A stretch of DNA of 18,983 bases from DATLAN01 sp035527455. GTDB taxonomy: Bacteria; Planctomycetota; Planctomycetia; Pirellulales; Thermoguttaceae. Below the pieces are notes generated by a model. It was not told where the DNA came from. It was given only the letters and a program-made list of their open reading frames with translations, and ran no database searches. Made by a program: the position numbers and the translations under genes. Positions 7,249 to 14,777 of this stretch are shown piece after piece. The DNA is taken from the NCBI GenBank assembly GCA_035527455.1, contig DATLAN010000346.1, forward strand, positions 1 to 18,983, in the 5' to 3' direction. The stretch's first letter is position 1. The number at the start of each line of letters is the position of its first letter.

Positions 7249-8021
7249 TGGACGTTCGGGCAACTTTGGCCGTGTTTCGATTCGAATTCCGTCGGGCACT
7301 GACGCCGGTGCGCTTGGCCTTCTGGCTGGGCCTGGCCTGCTTTCCGCCCGCGCTGATGGCCCTGATCCAGTATCAGGCAGGACCGTCGCTCAGCGCATCG
7401 CTGGTGACTTTCATCCTGTTCGTGTTGATACCCGAGGTGGTCTGCCTGATGGGCCTTCTGCTTTGGGCCACACCGGCAATTCACGCGGAACTGGAAGGCA
7501 GGACCTGGAGCTATTTGGCGATCCGGTCCGGAGGAAAGGGCTCGGTGCTGTTGGGCAAGTATTTGGCGGCCGTCGTTTGGACCGCGCTGGCCGCCTGGCT
7601 CGCGATCTCGGTTTCCATGCTGTTTGCCGCCCCCATGGGAAACATCTTGCGGCTTTGGACGGTTCTGACGGTGCTGGTCCTGTTTTCCTCGCTGGCGTAC
7701 GGGGCACTTTACGTGTTGTTGGGCGTCGTGTTCCTGCGGCGCGCGATGATGATCACCGTCGGTTACACGCTCATCTTCGAGATGCTGGTCGGCTTCATCC
7801 CGGCCATCATCAACCAGTTCACCGTGCAGTACCACTTGCGCGGCATGTTGGCCCGTTGGTTGCCGATGGACAACCTGCCGGGCATTTGGGGCGGACTCTT
7901 CCAGAGGACGGCCCCGGCCGGACAACACATATTCATCCTGCTGGCCGCCACGGTCGGCCTGTTGACCGTGGCCGTGGCGATCCTCCATCGCCGGGAACTC
8001 GTCCGCGCGGACGATAACTGA
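7248..8021 (+). CDS. ABC-2 type transporter permease (second)
   Basis: 257 aa. The ATG at 7248 was chosen because it overlaps the upstream stop and is preceded by GGGGAGGG; a longer frame running back to 6840 is only open reading within the ATPase gene. About six hydrophobic segments are visible (near 24-43, 50-75, 104-125, 136-158, 164-188 and 227-248). The coupling loop AIHAELEGRTWSYLAIRSGG matches ABC-2 permeases that exchange a 'pulled-in' fold between helices. It is the last gene of the operon, and hairpin B lies between it and the convergent aminotransferase gene. Confidence 0.87.
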   Translation: MDVRATLAVFRFEFRRALTPVRLAFWLGLACFPPALMALIQYQAGPSLSASLVTFILFVLIPEVVCLMGLLLWATPAIHAELEGRTWSYLAIRSGGKGSVLLGKYLAAVVWTALAAWLAISVSMLFAAPMGNILRLWTVLTVLVLFSSLAYGALYVLLGVVFLRRAMMITVGYTLIFEMLVGFIPAIINQFTVQYHLRGMLARWLPMDNLPGIWGGLFQRTAPAGQHIFILLAATVGLLTVAVAILHRRELVRADDN

Positions 8022-8028
8022 GCAAAGT

Positions 8029-8066
8029 AGCAAAGTAGGCCGGAACAAGCAAAGTAGGCCGGAACA
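8029..8066. repeat. Tandem 19-bp direct repeat at the edge of hairpin B
   Basis: The unit agcaaagtaggccggaaca occurs twice back to back (8029-8047 and 8048-8066). A further partial copy, agcaaagtag, lies at 8021-8030. The second full unit runs into the left arm of hairpin B, so the start of the REP unit has been duplicated together with its left flank. Confidence 0.85.
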
Positions 8067-8160
8067 AGCGCAGCGCAGTTCCGGCATTTGCTGTGGAAAG
8101 CAGCCACGTGCCGGAACTGCACCAAAATGCCGGAACTGCGCTGCGCTGGTTCCGGCCTAC
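8054..8160. repeat. Long hairpin repeat, family B (paired REP-like units with GTAG)
   Basis: Arms at 8054-8089 and 8125-8160 are 36-bp inverted copies with one mismatch. Each unit starts with GTAG followed by an inner hairpin, GCCGGAAC / GTTCCGGC, around a GCGCAGCGC loop. The 35-base central loop contains an extra gccggaactgc copy. It lies between two convergent genes, where it can serve as a bidirectional terminator. The leading GTAG is the tetranucleotide known from REP elements handled by RAYT transposases. Confidence 0.88.
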
Positions 8161-8164
8161 ACGT

Positions 8165-9277
8165 CTACTTCTCCCGCGCCAGCTTCCCGAGCACCTCGAT
8201 CCCCCGCTCGATCGTCGCGTCCGACGCCGCGTAGGAAATGCGGAAATGGGTGTCGCGGTGGCTGAAGACGTTGCCGGGGATGATCAGCAGGTTGTTCTCG
8301 ATCGCCCGGCCGACGAACTCCATGCCGGTACCCCAGGGGAGCTTCGGGAAGGCGTAGAAGGCCCCGCCGGGACGGACGATCTCGTAATCGTCGGCCAGGC
8401 CGGCCACCAACAGGTCGCGCTTGCGACGGTAGGCCGCGACCTGTTCGGTCATATCGACGTCCATGGCCAGCGCCCCGGCCCATTGGAACGGGTGCGGGGC
8501 ACAAACAAAACTGTACTGCTGCAGCTTGATCATCTCGTGGATGATCGCCGAAGGCCCGTGGGCGAAACCCAGCCGCCAGCCGGGCATTCCGTGACTCTTG
8601 CTGAAACCGTCGACCACCAGCGTCTGCGGGTTGAACTCGGCCGGCGAAACCAGCGGTCCCTCGTAGCAGAACTCGCGATAGATCTCGTCGCTCAGCAGCA
8701 CCACGTTCCGCTCGGCCGCCAATTGGGCCAGGGCGCGGACCTCTTCGCGCGAGGCCACCGCACCGGTCGGGTTGGCCGGGCTGTTGAAGACGATCAGCTT
8801 GGTCTTCGGCGTGATCGCGTCGGCCACGCGGTTGAGATCGATGCGGAAATCGGGATACGTATCGAGGTAAACCACCTTGGCCCCGGCGATGCCCGCCAAG
8901 GCGTCGTACATCACGAAATACGGATCGAAGACGATCGCCTCCTCGCCGGGATTCAGCAGCACCAGCATGGCCAGCGTCAGCCCGCCGCTGGTGCCGGAGG
9001 TGACGAACACCCGGCGATCGTCGTGGCCGTATTGCCGGTCGATCTTCTCTTGGAGCTTTTCGCGCAGGACGGGCATGCCCTGGGTCAGGGCGTAGCCGTT
9101 CTTGCCGCTACGGATGGCGTCGATGGCCGCCTGCTTGACCGGCTCGGGCACGTCGAAGTCGGGTTGCCCGATCGAGAGGTTGATCGGGTCGGTCATCTTC
9201 GCGCCCAGGTCGAACACCTTGCGGATGCCCGAGGCGTCGAAACATCGCGTACGTTCGGCGAGCCAATGTGCAGACAT
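8165..9277 (-). CDS. Class I/II pyridoxal-phosphate aminotransferase
   Basis: 370 aa, the usual length for the aspartate aminotransferase fold. Visible landmarks are the substrate-side IGQPDFDVPEP (36-46), the PLP-phosphate region TSGTSGG (93-99), NSPANPTG with the ring-contacting Asn169, SDEIY with Asp197 and Tyr200, and the Schiff-base lysine Lys227 in GFSKSHGMPGWRLG with Arg235. HFRISYA near the end holds the Arg expected to bind the substrate carboxylate. It is therefore probably an active cytoplasmic aminotransferase of the aspartate/aromatic type; the exact substrate is not readable. The ATG at 9277 is preceded at some distance by TAGGAAC. No neighbour points to a pathway. Confidence 0.93.
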   Translation of the reverse strand: MSAHWLAERTRCFDASGIRKVFDLGAKMTDPINLSIGQPDFDVPEPVKQAAIDAIRSGKNGYALTQGMPVLREKLQEKIDRQYGHDDRRVFVTSGTSGGLTLAMLVLLNPGEEAIVFDPYFVMYDALAGIAGAKVVYLDTYPDFRIDLNRVADAITPKTKLIVFNSPANPTGAVASREEVRALAQLAAERNVVLLSDEIYREFCYEGPLVSPAEFNPQTLVVDGFSKSHGMPGWRLGFAHGPSAIIHEMIKLQQYSFVCAPHPFQWAGALAMDVDMTEQVAAYRRKRDLLVAGLADDYEIVRPGGAFYAFPKLPWGTGMEFVGRAIENNLLIIPGNVFSHRDTHFRISYAASDATIERGIEVLGKLAREK

Positions 9278-9318
9278 GGTATCGATGGAGTTCCTAGGAT
9301 GCGGTTGCTTTCGCTCTT

Positions 9319-9389
9319 GTAGGTCAGGGCTTGCCCTGACGGATTCCCGGGCCGGTTATTCGATCTTGTCAGGGCAAGCCCTGACCTAC
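9319..9389. repeat. Long hairpin repeat, family C, copy 1 (GTAG type)
   Basis: Arms at 9319-9340 and 9368-9389 are perfect 22-bp inverted copies. Each begins GTAG and is itself a palindrome, GTCAGGGC-tt-GCCCTGAC. The 27-base loop partly resembles the loop of copy 2 at 16077-16147, which suggests that the whole paired element is copied as one unit. It lies between two genes read in the same direction and ends 5 bases beyond the stop codon of the phosphohexomutase-like gene. Confidence 0.92.
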
Positions 9390-9394
9390 GGATT

Positions 9395-10711
9395 CTACCG
9401 CGTCCCCGCGTCGCGGTCGAGGACCTCGGAGAAATGGCGGTCGCTTTGGCTGAGCAGCACCAGGAGCAGCGTGAGGGTCGTCAGGGCGTCGGGCAGCGGG
9501 GTGCCGTTGAAGTCGTACCAGAATCGTCCGCTCGGGCCGCCGCCGAATCGGGCCCCGTGCTCCCGCATCGCCGCGAACATTTCCGACCGGCGAGCACCGC
9601 TGCGAACGACTTGGCCGCCGGCCGTCTCGATCCGCCGGGCAACCTGCGGCGGAGTCTCGGCCTCCAGCACGACGACGGCGCGTGGATTCTCGGTCAACAG
9701 GTGCCGCACGACGAGCCACAGCAGCCGTTCGTCCGACACCGGACGGCCCAGGTTGTCCAGCACCCGGCACCGCTCGCCGTCGTCGTCAATGCACACGCCG
9801 AGATGGGCCTGTTCGGCGAGTACCAGCTCGGGCAGACGACCGGCGTCGGTTCGGCTGGGTACGATGCGGCAGGCGACCGGTCCGGTGAGCCTGTCGAGAT
9901 ATCCGACCAACGGATTGCAGGTGGTGTGCAACACGACGCACAACGGTCGCAGCGCGTGATAGCGTTCGGATAGGCACGCCAGATAGGGCACGTCGGCCTG
10001 GAAGCGCCGCAGCGATCCGTACGTTCGGGTCGGGCGGTCGACGCCCGCCGCATAAACCCGCTCCAGCACGTCCAGCGACCCGCCGGCCGAGAGCGGTTGT
10101 GGTCCATCGGCCCAGAACTTCAGGCTGGCCGTGTGGGGCCGGCCGTCCGTATTGCCCAGAAGGATTCCGCCGTCGGTTTTCAAGTGGTCGACGGCCAAGG
10201 CGAGACACGGCGCGGATGCCGGACCGGCGTCGACCAGGTGGCATCCGGCCCAGCGAACGCCTTCGCCCACGGCCGCCACGAGTTCGCAACCGATCGGCCG
10301 GCCGTCACTGCCGAGGACCACCACGGGCGTTCGATTCGCGGGGGCGTCGGCGGGATCGTCTGTGGCGCCGTCGGGGCGCGCGTTGTTGCCCCGTGCAAGT
10401 CCTCGTCTCAAAACGGTGCCCAAAGCGGCGGCCAGATCTCTGGCCACGTCCGCGGTGAACTGGTTTCCATGAACGCCCCCGGCCCCTTCCTCGTGAAACA
10501 GCGGCGGCGTCAATCCCCGCGGCCGCGTTTCGGCCAGCCGCCGGAGTTGCTTCTGCGAGAGCGTGCCCGTATCGTCGCGGTGCCGACACTGCCGGCAGCC
10601 CGGATAGAAACGAGCCAGCCGCCCCAGGTGAACCGCCCGCGAAATCAGATATTCCTCATCCGGGCAGCGGTATTCGGCGGTCTTGTGTGTTGGCACTGCG
10701 TGATCCGTCAC
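9395..10711 (-). CDS. Divergent phosphohexomutase (PMM/PGM)-like protein, probably not a mutase
   Basis: 438 aa, GTG start. The first ~70 residues are an extension with a possible metal site: Cys16, and PGC39..C42.H44 followed by DDTG. From about residue 75 the alpha-D-phosphohexomutase pattern is recognisable: VVVLGSDGRP (130-139), GVRWAGCHLVDAGPASAPCL (151-170), and a cluster of LGVCIDDDGERCRVLD then FGGGPSG. Key residues are changed: the catalytic TASHNP loop reads LLGNTDGRP (185-192), without the phosphoserine; the metal loop DGDGDR reads DDDGER; and GEESG reads GGPSG. The C-terminal phosphate-binding domain is missing, since the protein stops soon after domain 3. A sugar-phosphate binding or regulatory role is an inference. 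The stop lies 5 bases from hairpin C, so truncation by the repeat is possible. Confidence 0.75.
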   Translation of the reverse strand: MTDHAVPTHKTAEYRCPDEEYLISRAVHLGRLARFYPGCRQCRHRDDTGTLSQKQLRRLAETRPRGLTPPLFHEEGAGGVHGNQFTADVARDLAAALGTVLRRGLARGNNARPDGATDDPADAPANRTPVVVLGSDGRPIGCELVAAVGEGVRWAGCHLVDAGPASAPCLALAVDHLKTDGGILLGNTDGRPHTASLKFWADGPQPLSAGGSLDVLERVYAAGVDRPTRTYGSLRRFQADVPYLACLSERYHALRPLCVVLHTTCNPLVGYLDRLTGPVACRIVPSRTDAGRLPELVLAEQAHLGVCIDDDGERCRVLDNLGRPVSDERLLWLVVRHLLTENPRAVVVLEAETPPQVARRIETAGGQVVRSGARRSEMFAAMREHGARFGGGPSGRFWYDFNGTPLPDALTTLTLLLVLLSQSDRHFSEVLDRDAGTR

Positions 10712-10733
10712 GTCGCTCTACAACCTCAGCGGG

Positions 10734-11321
10734 TCACATGCTCTCGACCTCTGACCACGCCTTTTCCAGCAAATCCGCGATTCGCAGTTCGGCCGCCCAT
10801 TTCTGGAGATACGATCGATCGATGACATCTTTTTGGACTGTCAGCACCTTGATCACGTCGCACCACTGCATTTCCGAGACTTCATTGCCCAATCTATACC
10901 ACTCCAGCTTGCTGAGCACGATATCTTCGGGGGCCGCAACGAAGAACTGTCGAGAAGATTCTTCCTCACCAAAAGGCTTCTTGCTGATCCGCTGAATCGC
11001 TACTCGGTCGTACTCGCGATCCTTGAGCACGAAAACATCTACTTTGAAAGAAGTGGAACTGTGAATGAGATTGAAGCATGACTTGCGGGCAATGGCATCG
11101 GAGACTGCCGGAAGGCTTGCGTAATAGCTACCCTTCAAGGCATCGACCAGCGGGACGGCATGTTGCTGGGCCAGATCCGCAACCAGATCCACGTCTTGCG
11201 TAGTCCGCATATGTCCGTATGCGGAACTGGCAAACGAACCGCCCACGTAATACCGCACCCCCATGCGTTCCAGTTGCTCCACTACCGGGCTCATGGCCGC
11301 AATCGCATACGGAGACTGCAT
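10734..11321 (-). CDS. Nucleotidyltransferase-fold protein of a two-gene module
   Basis: 195 aa. YYVGGSFASSAYGHMRTTQD (24-43) followed by VDLV shows the polymerase-beta-type nucleotidyltransferase pattern: Gly-Gly-Ser, then Asp43 and Asp45. The probable third metal ligand is Asp95 in FKVDVFV. PEDIVLSKLEWYR further on is common in proteins related to AbiEii/MNT-type nucleotidyltransferases. The start at 11321 was chosen because AGAGG lies just upstream and it follows the upstream stop by only 2 bases; a longer frame to 11390 would overlap that gene. GC content by hand count of two 60-base lines is about 50%, clearly below its neighbours, which suggests transfer. It may be the toxin/enzyme half of a toxin-antitoxin-like pair; the target is unknown. 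Confidence 0.8.
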   Translation of the reverse strand: MQSPYAIAAMSPVVEQLERMGVRYYVGGSFASSAYGHMRTTQDVDLVADLAQQHAVPLVDALKGSYYASLPAVSDAIARKSCFNLIHSSTSFKVDVFVLKDREYDRVAIQRISKKPFGEEESSRQFFVAAPEDIVLSKLEWYRLGNEVSEMQWCDVIKVLTVQKDVIDRSYLQKWAAELRIADLLEKAWSEVESM

Positions 11322-11323
11322 AG

Positions 11324-11566
11324 CTACCTCTGACTCAACCATTCGCGAAATCCGCCAGCCAGTTCCTTGCCGTAGTGCAATTCGACCCATTTCAGGTCGA
11401 CTTCGCGAGGGCTCAGTTCCGGGTTGGCTCGGGCGATGGCACGACGGGAAAGCTTGATTGCCATCGCCGTCATCGACTGCATTATTGCCATCCGCCTGCC
11501 AACACTCATCTGCCGAATCAGTTCGATCTGGACCTTTTCCGCCTCGGGATGGGTGTCTGAGAGCAT
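11324..11566 (-). CDS. 80-aa protein partnered with nucleotidyltransferase
   Basis: 80 aa, no signal peptide, predicted mainly helical and rich in Arg and Glu. It begins MLSDTHPEAEKVQIELIRQM and has a central SRRAIARANPELSPREVDLK then WVELHYGKELA. I recall similar small proteins (LSDT.P..E..Q..L.RQ pattern) coded directly before nucleotidyltransferase genes in several bacterial phyla. Here the stop is 2 bases from the nucleotidyltransferase start, so they are surely co-translated. The ATG at 11566 is preceded by GAGG. A role as partner, inhibitor or antitoxin is inferred from position only. Confidence 0.75.
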   Translation of the reverse strand: MLSDTHPEAEKVQIELIRQMSVGRRMAIMQSMTAMAIKLSRRAIARANPELSPREVDLKWVELHYGKELAGGFREWLSQR

Positions 11567-11661
11567 GATGGCTGATCCTCGACTATCGCAAGATCATACC
11601 ATTATCCGCGATGCGAGGGAATCCGGCAACCCGAAAGAACGCCGCTTTCTGCCGAAAACGG

Positions 11662-12813
11662 CTACCGCACCGTGCAGCGGAAGCGGAGGATGCCGCCTTC
11701 GCCGGGCGGCAGCGGGTCGCGAAGCTCGCAGCGGATCGCCAGCGAGTCCCCCTCGTTCGGCTGCGTGAAGAAATCGGCGTCGAGCGTACACTCGGCGCTG
11801 TCGGGGACGTATTCCAGGCGGGTCGTCAGGTTGTCGATGATCGTCACGTTGCCGATCAACTGGTTGCCGACGTTGTCGAAGCGGATCGTGAAGGATACCT
11901 CGTCGCCCGGCTCGGCGAATTTCGTCGACGCCACCTTGACCACCCGCAGCTTGGGATCGGCCGGAGGCTCCTTGACCGTGAAGACCGACTGCAGGCTCTG
12001 GTCGTTGTTCGCCACCATCGCGCTCTGGCGATCGAGGATCACCTGCACGGCCTGGTCGGCGGTCCAGGTGACGGCCGCGTCGACGCCGCGTGCCAGCCAG
12101 GCCATCTCCGTACCCTCGAAGATGCCCTGGCGGATGACCTTCACGTTTTCATACGGGAGGAAGGTATCCTGGAACGCCCGCGGCTTCGTCGCGTTGGAAA
12201 GCACGCCGTCGCCTTGCCGGGTGCGAAAGGCCACGGTCGACTTGGTGCCGATCTGACGTTCCGCCTGGACGTTCTGCGTGCTGGTGGCGACCGGTTGGGT
12301 CGTGGTGGGGCCGACGAGTTTCTCGGGCAAGTACATGCCGGCCGCCAGGTCCATCTGCTCGTTGGCCACGAGACTGACGACCTTCCGCACGGCGCCGAAG
12401 CGCGGGCTGTAGATATGGACCCGGTTGCTCGGCTCCACGACGGTCTGTCCGTCCAGCGTGTCGTAATGGGCGATCGTGTCTTCCAACTCCAGCCCGCGGA
12501 CTTCCCATTGGTCTCCGACTTCGGCGGGCAATCCGCGGTCGCCGCCGTCGCGGAGATATTCCTCCGGCGGCCACGGTCTTTGGATGCCCGGCGGCGCCCA
12601 GGCTTCGGTCTGGTCGGCCGGTGCAGGCATGGCCGTGTAGGCCGCCGCCGGAAGGGCCGCGGTTGACGGCTGATATGCATCGTAGGGCAAGCCCGTCTGC
12701 GGAGTATGATGGCGGCACGAACAGAAGATCAGCGTACACAGCGCGATCAAGAAGAACCGCCAGGCATCGGGCCATTGCTGGTCGGCCGTTTCGGCAGGAG
12801 CCGCGTATCTCAT
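11662..12813 (-). CDS. Exported DUF11-domain protein
   Basis: 383 aa. The start at 12813 overlaps the stop of the upstream gene (ATGA) and has CGGAGGAA before it; an earlier in-frame ATG at 12891 would lie inside that gene. The hydrophobic stretch FFLIALCTLIFCSC (about 20-33) is a signal peptide or a weak lipoprotein signal, as FCSC is a poor lipobox. A low-complexity Pro/Ala segment follows. The last ~100 residues (KLRVVKVASTKFAEPGDEVS, then FDNVGNQLIGNVTIIDNLTT) form a DUF11-type beta-sandwich, a domain found in bacterial surface and cell-wall proteins. It is probably a periplasmic or outer-surface structural protein. It is the last gene of the three-gene exported-protein operon. Confidence 0.83.
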   Translation of the reverse strand: MRYAAPAETADQQWPDAWRFFLIALCTLIFCSCRHHTPQTGLPYDAYQPSTAALPAAAYTAMPAPADQTEAWAPPGIQRPWPPEEYLRDGGDRGLPAEVGDQWEVRGLELEDTIAHYDTLDGQTVVEPSNRVHIYSPRFGAVRKVVSLVANEQMDLAAGMYLPEKLVGPTTTQPVATSTQNVQAERQIGTKSTVAFRTRQGDGVLSNATKPRAFQDTFLPYENVKVIRQGIFEGTEMAWLARGVDAAVTWTADQAVQVILDRQSAMVANNDQSLQSVFTVKEPPADPKLRVVKVASTKFAEPGDEVSFTIRFDNVGNQLIGNVTIIDNLTTRLEYVPDSAECTLDADFFTQPNEGDSLAIRCELRDPLPPGEGGILRFRCTVR

Positions 12814-13589
12814 GGCTGCGGTTCCTCCGGAAAGGCCGCTCTTGCCGGGGTCGCGGCCGCCGGGGGTTCGAAGGTTTCGAACGGCGGGCAACCGAAGAGG
12901 AATTGCGGACCGGGGCCTCGAACGTCGTCCGGAAGTCGAGCGCCCAATCGCAGGATGGCCACCGGGCGTCCCAGGGCGTCGGCCATCTCGAGAGGATCTT
13001 GTCCCTGACCGACCTCGAACCAGTTCTGCGCCTGCGGATCCTCCCGGGTCGGCAACGCCTGGTTCGGATCCTCCAGGTAGATCACCCGCGTGACGAACTT
13101 GCCGCCCAGCGCCAGCTTGAGGTCTTCGTCGGTCAACTCGATGGGGATGGCGAAACGGCGTTGCTCTCCGGGCGGCGGGTAGATCCGGTCGATGACTTCG
13201 ATGGTCGGAAAGACCTCCATCCCGAGAGCCAGCGGGATGTTCATCACCCGCAGCCGGTACACCTGCCCGATCAGGAAGCCCACGCGCAACGGCACTTTCT
13301 GCGCGGCGCCGAAATCGCCGGAAGTGGCCAGCGAAATCAAGGCCCCGGGAGGGGCCTTGATCTCGACCGGCTGAAAGTACCCGGGCAATGGTCCGCCCCG
13401 CTGGAGTTGCTCCATGCCAATCGCTCCCGGTGGCATCGCACCGTGATGCATGAAGTGCACCCCGGGTTCGGCGGCCGGAAGGACCGCAACGGAACCCAGG
13501 TATATGAGCACCAACATCCCTATTCTGCGGGCAACTCGCTTCTTGCGGAGTAACTCCTCGGTTGCCAGGCAGCGGAGCATGCGGACCAT
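12810..13589 (-). CDS. Secreted planctomycete protein, paralogue of the upstream lipoprotein
   Basis: 259 aa. A charged N-terminus is followed by a signal peptide core MLVLIYLGSVAVLPAAE (residues 25-41). The mature part shares blocks with the next protein upstream: YRLRVMNIPLALGMEVFPTI, the AIPIELTDEDLKLALGGKFV block with TRVIYLEDP, and DPLEMADALGRPVAILRLG. No catalytic motif or known domain is recognised. No strong ribosome-binding site stands before ATG 13589, and ATG 13580 is an alternative. The gene overlaps the DUF11 gene by 4 bases, so coupling is clear. It is probably exported together with its neighbours; its function is unknown. Confidence 0.78.
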   Translation of the reverse strand: MVRMLRCLATEELLRKKRVARRIGMLVLIYLGSVAVLPAAEPGVHFMHHGAMPPGAIGMEQLQRGGPLPGYFQPVEIKAPPGALISLATSGDFGAAQKVPLRVGFLIGQVYRLRVMNIPLALGMEVFPTIEVIDRIYPPPGEQRRFAIPIELTDEDLKLALGGKFVTRVIYLEDPNQALPTREDPQAQNWFEVGQGQDPLEMADALGRPVAILRLGARLPDDVRGPGPQFLFGCPPFETFEPPAAATPARAAFPEEPQP

Positions 13590-13643
13590 TGTCGCGGGTA
13601 GTTGCTTCGTGACGGTTCAGTGATTAGTTCGTAAAAGTCGTTT

Positions 13644-14777
13644 CTAGTATTTGCACTCTCCCGTGTCGTACGGAGGCGCGACTTCGTACGTTCCGGCCGG
13701 CTCTGCGCCGGGCAGGATCAGCCGGAGCCTGTCCAGCAACGGTTGCCGTTGGGTACCCAGCCCGGTGAACGTCTGCTCCCGAATGCTGACGTGGTTGGCC
13801 GGCTTGGGATAGCTGAAGCCGGGTTGTTGCTTGACGTCGATTTTCACCTGGTTCGTGGGCTGTGGCATTTGCACGCGCGTGTGATTCGTGATCACGTGCC
13901 TCTGGAGCCCGGCGGGGCCTCCCAAGGGTATGTGCGGCGGGCCGGGCAGTCCGATCGGCGTGCCGCTGATCGGCATTCCGTATTGCGGGGCCGTGACGCC
14001 GGAGATGTAGTTCGTCGGCATCGTCGACATGCCGCCCACCGGCATCCCCATCGGTCTGGGCATTCCGCCGATCATCCCCGTGTCCTCCCGGTAGGAGACC
14101 TGCGTGATGGCGTCCTCTTCGGCAACGTCGCTGGGTAGCTGCTCGTCCTTGTTGCCCACGCGGAGGATGGCCAGGATCGCGCCCCGCCGGTCCGCCTCTT
14201 CGATCGGGTCGACCCCCGGATCGAGCCGCGTGCTCACCAGGGTTCCCACGCCGGCCAAGGCCAGTTCCTGGAACTCCGGGTCCGGCAGGTAGATCACCTT
14301 CGTGACGAAATTCCCCGAGAGGATCTGGTCGAAATCCTCCCGGGAGAACTGCACGGGGATCGCGTTGTGGGCCAGGAACGCCTCGGTTCGCGGCGTGGAC
14401 GGTCCGACTTCCAACGTCGGGTAGAGTTCCACGCCCGGCAGGCCGTCGATGTTGGTCAACTTCACCCGGTAAATGGCCCCCTGTGGGAAGTTGTACCGCT
14501 GAGGGCACACCAGCGGTTCCGAGTCGAATTGGCCCGGCGCACCGACGTCCCAGGTGACGACCATGCCTTCGGGACCGACGAAATAGATCTGCGACGTCTG
14601 CTCGGCCGTAGGCATGGCAGGCGGACCGAAGACCATCACGCCGGGACCGGGGCCATCGACGCCGGGGCCGGGATGCATCAACATGGATGTGGGTGGCAAA
14701 TTGTGCTGAAACGGTAGTTTGCAGCCGGAAATGGCCACCGCCACGATAAACACAGGCACGAAGGATAGCCTCATCAT
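13644..14777 (-). CDS. Lipoprotein of the same paralogous family
   Basis: About 377 aa from ATG 14777, with ATG 14774 an equal candidate; AGGGGGG stands directly before the pair. A longer frame to 15128 lacks any signal sequence and covers intergenic DNA. MRLSFVPVFIVAVAISGC is a clear lipoprotein signal with lipobox ISGC. The body carries the family blocks IYRVKLTNIDGLPGVELYPT with LEV, AIPVQFSREDFDQILSGNFV with TKVIYLPDP, and DPIEEADRRGAILAILRVG, matching the downstream paralogue. The C-terminal ~130 residues are Pro/Gly/Met-rich with repeated GMP and GLPGPP-type turns. It is the first gene of the three-gene operon. Membrane-anchored, function unknown. Confidence 0.82.
   Translation of the reverse strand: MMRLSFVPVFIVAVAISGCKLPFQHNLPPTSMLMHPGPGVDGPGPGVMVFGPPAMPTAEQTSQIYFVGPEGMVVTWDVGAPGQFDSEPLVCPQRYNFPQGAIYRVKLTNIDGLPGVELYPTLEVGPSTPRTEAFLAHNAIPVQFSREDFDQILSGNFVTKVIYLPDPEFQELALAGVGTLVSTRLDPGVDPIEEADRRGAILAILRVGNKDEQLPSDVAEEDAITQVSYREDTGMIGGMPRPMGMPVGGMSTMPTNYISGVTAPQYGMPISGTPIGLPGPPHIPLGGPAGLQRHVITNHTRVQMPQPTNQVKIDVKQQPGFSYPKPANHVSIREQTFTGLGTQRQPLLDRLRLILPGAEPAGTYEVAPPYDTGECKY

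Noticed and set aside
8093..9322. 409-codon plus-strand ORF opposite the aminotransferase
   Set aside because: A shadow of the conserved PLP enzyme on the other strand; it also starts inside hairpin B.
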